DNA of 55,498 nt from Bacteroidales bacterium (GTDB lineage: Bacteria; Bacteroidota; Bacteroidia; Bacteroidales; UBA932): assembly GCA_017620335.1 (NCBI GenBank), contig JAFZQO010000043.1:77653-133150 (forward strand), given 5' to 3'. How positions within the stretch are numbered: the first letter of the stretch is position 1; every line of letters starts with the position of its first letter. Shown piece by piece: positions 52,039 to 55,498 of this stretch. Made by a program: the position numbers and the translations under genes. Under the pieces are notes generated by a model, which was given only the letters and a program-made list of their open reading frames with translations, was not told where the DNA came from and did not search any database.

Positions 52039-53214
52039 TTACAGTTTGATAAGTCCCAGTCCGGGACGGTCGGGAAGTATCATCCGGCCGTCCCGGACTA
52101 TCATTCCATCGAAGCGGTCGTTGGAAATGAGGAGGTTGCCGTCAAGGTCGGCGAAATCCACGGCGGGGGAGAGCTGCGCTGCTGCGGTGCAGGCGCAGGA
52201 CGTTTCCGTCATGCAGCCTATCATCACGCGCATTCCTTCGGCCCGGCCGTAGTTGAGCATCTTCCAGGCTTCGCGCATGCCGGTGCATTTCATCAGCTTG
52301 ATGTTGATGCCGGTGAAGGCGCCCTTGATGGCGGGGATGTCGCGCAAGCGCTGTATGCTCTCGTCCGCGAAGATGGGCAGCGGGCTGCGTTCGGTGATCC
52401 AGGCGATGTCGTCGAGCTTGTCGACGGACATCGGCTGTTCCACCATCACCACGCCCTGCTCCTTGAGCCAGAATATCTCGTCCAGGGCCTTCTGGCGGTC
52501 CTGCCAACCTTGGTTGGCGTCGACCGCCAGCGGCAGGTCCGTAACAGAACGGATGGTACGTATCATCTCTTCGTCGGAGTCCAGGCCCACCTTGACTTTC
52601 AGGATGTTGAAGCGGTCCGCGCACTCGAGCGTCTTCTCGCGGACCACCTCTGGCGTGTCGATGCCGATGGTGAAGGTCGTGCTCGGCGCCTTGGCTGCGT
52701 CGAGGCCCCAGAGGCGCCACCACGGCTGGCCTATCAGCTTGCCCACGAGGTCGTGCAGGGCGATGTCCACGGCCGCCTTGGCGGGAGCGTCTCCCTCAGA
52801 CAGCCCGTCCACGTAAGCGAGAATGTCCTCCATCTGGAAAGGGTCGCTGAACTGCTCCAGGTTCACCTTCTGCAGGAATGCGCACACGCTCTCGACCGTA
52901 TGCCCCAGATACGGCGGCATCGAGGCTTCGCCGTAGCCGACGTACCCGTCGTATTCTATCTCGACCTGCACGTCCGGCGTCGTCGTCCTCGAATATGACG
53001 CCACGGTGAACGTATGCTGGAGCTGCAGCTCGTACGGAAAAAAACTGAGATGCATCCTTGCGTTTCCTCCTATCCTTCCCATGTCGTACGGCCCTTTCCT
53101 CTTTCCTTCTCCTGCATCCTTCGCTGTTCTGAGTGCATCCCCAGGCCTGCATCCTACCAGGCCGGCTCCCAGTCCGGCCAGAGCCGTCGTCCTTATGAAA
53201 TCCCTGCGTTTCAT
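52039..53214 (-). CDS. Exported enolase-superfamily dipeptide epimerase-like protein
   Basis: The 391-residue enzyme of the muconate-lactonising subgroup has catalytic-type motifs 'KVKVG', 'VDANQGW', 'VEQPM', 'FADES' and 'IKLMKC'. These give the two Lys and three acidic metal ligands of L-Ala-D/L-Glu epimerases. It starts with a Tat-like 'MKRRDFIRTTALAG' followed by 'LVGC' (Cys22), so it appears to be an exported lipoprotein, whereas the epimerases I know are cytoplasmic. It may act on muropeptide-derived dipeptides. Substrate specificity is inferred. Confidence 0.85.
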   Translation of the reverse strand: MKRRDFIRTTALAGLGAGLVGCRPGDALRTAKDAGEGKRKGPYDMGRIGGNARMHLSFFPYELQLQHTFTVASYSRTTTPDVQVEIEYDGYVGYGEASMPPYLGHTVESVCAFLQKVNLEQFSDPFQMEDILAYVDGLSEGDAPAKAAVDIALHDLVGKLIGQPWWRLWGLDAAKAPSTTFTIGIDTPEVVREKTLECADRFNILKVKVGLDSDEEMIRTIRSVTDLPLAVDANQGWQDRQKALDEIFWLKEQGVVMVEQPMSVDKLDDIAWITERSPLPIFADESIQRLRDIPAIKGAFTGINIKLMKCTGMREAWKMLNYGRAEGMRVMIGCMTETSCACTAAAQLSPAVDFADLDGNLLISNDRFDGMIVRDGRMILPDRPGLGLIKL

Positions 53215-53257
53215 CCTGTCCTAGATTAGTTCCTACGAATATACGCGAAAATTCCCT

Positions 53258-53265
53258 TATATTTG
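53258..53265 (+). promoter_or_regulatory. -7 element of the CYTH gene
   Basis: TATATTTG, 23 nt before the ATG. The -33 is not evident. Confidence 0.55.
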
Positions 53266-53288
53266 TGTGTCTGTAAAACATTCTTTCC

Positions 53289-53771
53289 ATGGCGCAGGAG
53301 ATTGAAAGGAAATTTCTCGTAGTCGGGGACTTCATGCCGGAGGTCTTCCGTTCCTACCGCATAACCCAGGGCTACATCAGCAGGTCGCCGGGCCGCACCG
53401 TCCGCGTGCGCATCCGGGACGACCGGGGCTTCCTTACCATCAAGGGCCCCTCCTTCGACGGAGGCCTGTCCCGCTTCGAATGGGAGAAAGAGATACCGGC
53501 CGGCGAGGCGGAGGAACTCCTCGCGCTCGCCGAGCCGGTCGTCATCGACAAGACCCGTCATCTGGTCAGGAACACCGACGGGGTGCATACATGGGAGGTG
53601 GACGTCTTCCGCGGGGCCAACGAAGGCCTCGTGCTCGCCGAGCTCGAGCTCGGCGAGCCGGACGAGCCCTTCGAACGCCCCGCCTGGCTCGGCCCCGAGG
53701 TAACCGGAGACCGACGCTACTACAACTCCTTCCTTTCCCACACCCCCTTTAATGCCTGGCCCGCAGGATAG
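53289..53771 (+). CDS. CYTH-domain protein (triphosphatase-like)
   Basis: The 160-residue product has the diagnostic N-terminal 'EIERKFLV' (residues 4-11) and the alternating charged strands of the triphosphate tunnel fold: 'TVRVRIRDD', 'FLTIKGPS', 'RFEWEKEIP', 'WEVDVFRG' and 'LVLAELEL'. Family members hydrolyse inorganic triphosphate or similar substrates with a divalent metal. It is a single-gene unit. Its last codons form one arm of an inverted repeat with the sequence after the stop. Confidence 0.92.
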   Translation: MAQEIERKFLVVGDFMPEVFRSYRITQGYISRSPGRTVRVRIRDDRGFLTIKGPSFDGGLSRFEWEKEIPAGEAEELLALAEPVVIDKTRHLVRNTDGVHTWEVDVFRGANEGLVLAELELGEPDEPFERPAWLGPEVTGDRRYYNSFLSHTPFNAWPAG

Positions 53772-53797
53772 GGCCTTTTCTGGGGTACCCTGCGGGC
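53759..53797. terminator. Inverted repeat between the CYTH gene and the DUF975 remnant
   Basis: GCCCGCAGG (53759-53767) and CCTGCGGGC (53789-53797) pair perfectly over 9 bp. The CYTH stop is in the loop and there is no T run, so it may stop transcription only weakly, possibly in both directions. Confidence 0.45.
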
Positions 53798-53798
53798 A

Positions 53799-54159
53799 TC
53801 AGCCCTTCAGGTCCTCGTAGAAGGACGATACTGTCGTGCGGACGTAGGGGGTCAGGAAGAAGAATCCTATACCGAGCGTCAGGATGCTGAGGAACCACCA
53901 GCCAATGAAGCTCAGGTAGAGCACGAAGAGATCCCATTTGTGGCCCGCCATCATCGTGGACGAACGGCGGAGCGTTTCCTCGGCGGAAAGCGTGGGCTCG
54001 TCCTCGAGGATGAACGGTACCATGGCGTAAGCGAGGGCCTTGATGATGCCGGGGACAATCAGCAGCAGCGACCAGAGGAAGATGTAAATCCAGCAGAGCG
54101 CCCCGGTTCCCGCGCAGAGCCTCGCGGGCTTCATTCTTGAGGGTGGAAATAGTTTTCAT
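53799..54159 (-). pseudogene. Decayed DUF975 family membrane protein gene
   Basis: From ATG 54159 the first frame encodes a DUF975-type start, 'MKTISTLKNEAREALRGN', and then becomes nonsense. A second frame, ending at TGA 53799, encodes the family's C-terminal half: 'WSLLLIVPGIIKALAYAM', 'GHKWDLFVLYLSFIGWWFL' and 'TLGIGFFFLTPYV', then 'FYEDLKG'. Intact homologues (about 200-250 residues) have roughly 80-100 residues between these parts. An out-of-frame internal deletion around 54105 explains both features. The promoter upstream is intact. Confidence 0.8.
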
Positions 54160-54191
54160 GGCTTCTGGAATTAACTGTTAAACCTTTTTAC

Positions 54192-54211
54192 TGTATTAGT
54201 ATATTAATACA
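54192..54211. promoter_or_regulatory. Palindrome TGTATTA-N6-TAATACA, candidate operator
   Basis: Perfect 7-bp arms with a 6-nt spacer lie just after the minus-strand -7 element, at the predicted transcription start. The form resembles operators of YtrA-type GntR regulators, known to me as TGTAxTA-N6-TAxTACA. No such regulator is encoded in the window. Confidence 0.6.
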
Positions 54212-54214
54212 CTG

Positions 54215-54244
54215 CAAAGATACGGCATTTTTCCAAACCTGCAA
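54215..54244 (-). promoter_or_regulatory. Promoter of the DUF975 remnant
   Basis: On the minus strand, TTG (54244-54242), a 19-nt spacer and TATCTTTG (54222-54215) fit the consensus. Confidence 0.65.
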
Positions 54245-54311
54245 CACTTTTTTCTAAAAATCACACTTTTTTTAGCCTCTCTTTCTCTTTGCCTACTTAT
54301 CCCTCCTTTCC

Positions 54312-54440
54312 GGGCCTGGTAAAGTTGATTTCGGGCCCATTCTGGAGAGAAAGTGGTTTTTTGGGCCTGGGAGAGGCAGTTTCGGGCCCGTTTGGCAGAG
54401 AAAGAGGTGTTTTGGGCCTGAGAGAGTCGGTTTCGGGCCC
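54312..54440. repeat. 51-bp tandem repeat, second array
   Basis: GGGCCTG(G/A) starts at 54312, 54363 and 54414, exactly 51 bp apart. TTTCGGGCCC follows in each unit about 18 nt later. Core and period match the array at 4367-4499, while the rest of the unit differs (GAGAGAAAG-type spacers). It lies downstream of pnp on the minus strand. Confidence 0.85.
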
Positions 54441-54492
54441 GGAAGGCAACTGATGACGTTTTCGGGAATGTGGGATAGGGGAGGATGAAATG

Positions 54493-54523
54493 AAAAAGTC
54501 CCGCCCTAGGGGAAGGGCGGGAC
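54493..54523 (-). terminator. Terminator of pnp
   Basis: GTCCCGCCCT and AGGGCGGGAC form a perfect 10-bp stem with a 6-nt loop. On the minus strand five T follow. Confidence 0.9.
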
Positions 54524-54551
54524 ATTAAGGAATTTTGCTTGTTGTCGGAGA

Positions 54552-55498
54552 CTAGAAGATCTCCTCGGTAGGCTCGCGGTAGTCGTCGATGGTCGGGGCC
54601 GGGGCCTCGCGCTTGGGACCGAAGGTCCTGCGGGGACCACGGTCGTTACGGTCGTTACGGTCGTTACGTTCGGGACGGTCGGAACGCTCGGGACGGTCGC
54701 TGCGGCGGTCATTTCCGCCCCTGCGCTCGCCACCGTTGTGGCTTCCGCGGTCGCTTCCGCGACCTCCGCGGTCACCGCCGCGCTCGTTGCGCTCGCCGCC
54801 ACGGCCGTTGCCGTTGCCGCCGCGCGGACCGCGGTCGCCGCGGCCCTTGGGCTCGACATAGCCCTCCGGCTTCTCGGTGAGAGCCCTCATGGAGAGCCTC
54901 ATCTTGCCGGTCTTGGGATCGATCTCGAGAAGCTTGACGTCGATCTCGTCACCGACCTTGAGGACGTCTTCGACGTTCTCGGTCTTGTTCCAGGCGATTT
55001 CGGACACGTGCAGGAGGCCTTCCTTTCCGGGGAGGATCTCGACGAAGGCGCCGAACTCGAGGATGCTGACCACGCGGCCGTGATAGGTCTGGCCGGCCTC
55101 GGGAACCGCGCAGATGCCCTTGATCCACTCGAGGGCGGCGTCCATGGCCTGCTTGTCGGTGCCGAAGATGTCGACGATACCCTCGGTCTCGCCCTGTGCT
55201 CCGCCTTCCTTCGGCTGCTCGTCGATGGTGATGGTGGTGCCGGTCTCCTTCTGGATCTTCTGGATGGTCTCGCCGCCCTTTCCGATGACGGCGCCGATGA
55301 ACTCGCTGGCGATGCGGATCTGGACGATGCGCGGCACGAAGGGCTTGTAGTCCTCGCGGGGCTCGCTGATGGTCTTCAGCATCTCGCCCATGATGTGCAT
55401 ACGTCCCTGGCGGGCCTGCTCAAGGGCCCTCTCGAGCACGTCGTAGGACAGACCGTCCACCTTGATGTCCATCTGGGTGGCGGTGATGCCGTCGGCGG
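54552..55498 (-). CDS. pnp: Polynucleotide phosphorylase, C-terminal part (5' end outside window)
   Basis: About 315 residues are present; the frame runs off the right edge. It opens with the end of the second RNase PH domain ('ITATQMDIKVDGLSYDVLE' region). A KH domain ('ASEFIGAVIGKGGETIQKI') and an S1 domain ('GRVVSILEFGAFVEILPGKE' and 'LLHVSEIAW') follow. PNPase degrades RNA 3' to 5' using phosphate. The last 100 or so residues are an Arg/Gly/Asp/Asn-rich low-complexity tail with RGG and 'RNDRNDRND' runs. It ends at TAG-complement 54552 before a strong terminator. Confidence 0.95.
   Translation of the reverse strand, partial: ADGITATQMDIKVDGLSYDVLERALEQARQGRMHIMGEMLKTISEPREDYKPFVPRIVQIRIASEFIGAVIGKGGETIQKIQKETGTTITIDEQPKEGGAQGETEGIVDIFGTDKQAMDAALEWIKGICAVPEAGQTYHGRVVSILEFGAFVEILPGKEGLLHVSEIAWNKTENVEDVLKVGDEIDVKLLEIDPKTGKMRLSMRALTEKPEGYVEPKGRGDRGPRGGNGNGRGGERNERGGDRGGRGSDRGSHNGGERRGGNDRRSDRPERSDRPERNDRNDRNDRGPRRTFGPKREAPAPTIDDYREPTEEIF

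Noticed and set aside
54196-54525. A 109-codon minus-strand frame over the second 51-bp array
   Set aside because: It is the translated tandem repeat between a terminator and a pseudogene promoter, with no independent support.

Overview
The window looks like chromosomal DNA of a member of the Bacteroidales (phylum Bacteroidota), probably gut- or host-associated. The support is internal. Many promoters match the Bacteroidota form TTTG-N19/20-TAnnTTTG. There are two SusC/SusD pairs, a hybrid two-component system, a TonB receptor followed by a DUF4249 lipoprotein, BlaI/M56 pairs, a Bacteroidota-type IleS with a DksA-like domain, and an N-terminally RG-rich-tailed PNPase. Coding DNA is GC-rich, and the AT-rich segments are almost all promoters. 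I see no prophage, plasmid or CRISPR array.

Layout. 1-4.04 kb: the end of a lipoprotein gene, a TonB-dependent receptor, a DUF4249 lipoprotein and a second small lipoprotein. 4.04-4.53 kb: non-coding, with a 22-bp-period array of a 13-mer and a 51-bp tandem repeat. 4.5-10.4 kb: housekeeping genes (tsaB and cvpA leftward; ileS fused in frame to a dksA-like gene, then lspA, rightward). 10.4-15.7 kb: tRNA-Ser, then a radical SAM/SPASM enzyme, a PqqD-like protein, an unlisted 46-residue Cys-containing peptide gene and a large three-module lipoprotein. This is the best candidate for an undescribed system (a RiPP-like pathway). 15.8-17.9 kb: a TlpA-like thioredoxin, an AbrB-family regulator plus acyltransferase, and tRNA-Pro with an AGG anticodon.

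17.9-28.0 kb: a hybrid two-component regulator divergent from susC-susD and a MINPP-like histidine phosphatase, which reads as an outer-membrane uptake locus for a phosphorylated substrate. 28.2-34.1 kb: purA, a BlaI/M56 pair, then purC-purB. 34.2-39.0 kb: a second, clearly paralogous susC-susD pair in inverted orientation. 39.2-41.2 kb: DUF2130 and an M15 peptidase. 41.2-42.6 kb: a REP-associated-type Y1 transposase gene flanked by matching REP-like repeats. 42.8-44.5 kb: a second BlaI/M56 pair. The two M56 proteins differ in their C-terminal cargo: one has ExbD/TolR-like repeats, the other a TonB C-terminal domain.

44.5-46.1 kb: trpB behind a tryptophan attenuator whose 18-residue leader peptide contains Trp-Trp. 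46.1-53.8 kb: a sodium:solute symporter, a coiled-coil membrane protein, a double alpha/beta hydrolase, a ferredoxin-type aldo/keto reductase, a YwqG-like protein, an exported enolase-superfamily epimerase and a CYTH protein. 53.8-55.5 kb: a decayed DUF975 gene behind an intact promoter and palindrome, a second 51-bp repeat array and the 3' part of pnp.

All assignments are by eye from translated sequence and motif knowledge. No database search was run, so family names are firm only where signature motifs are quoted.
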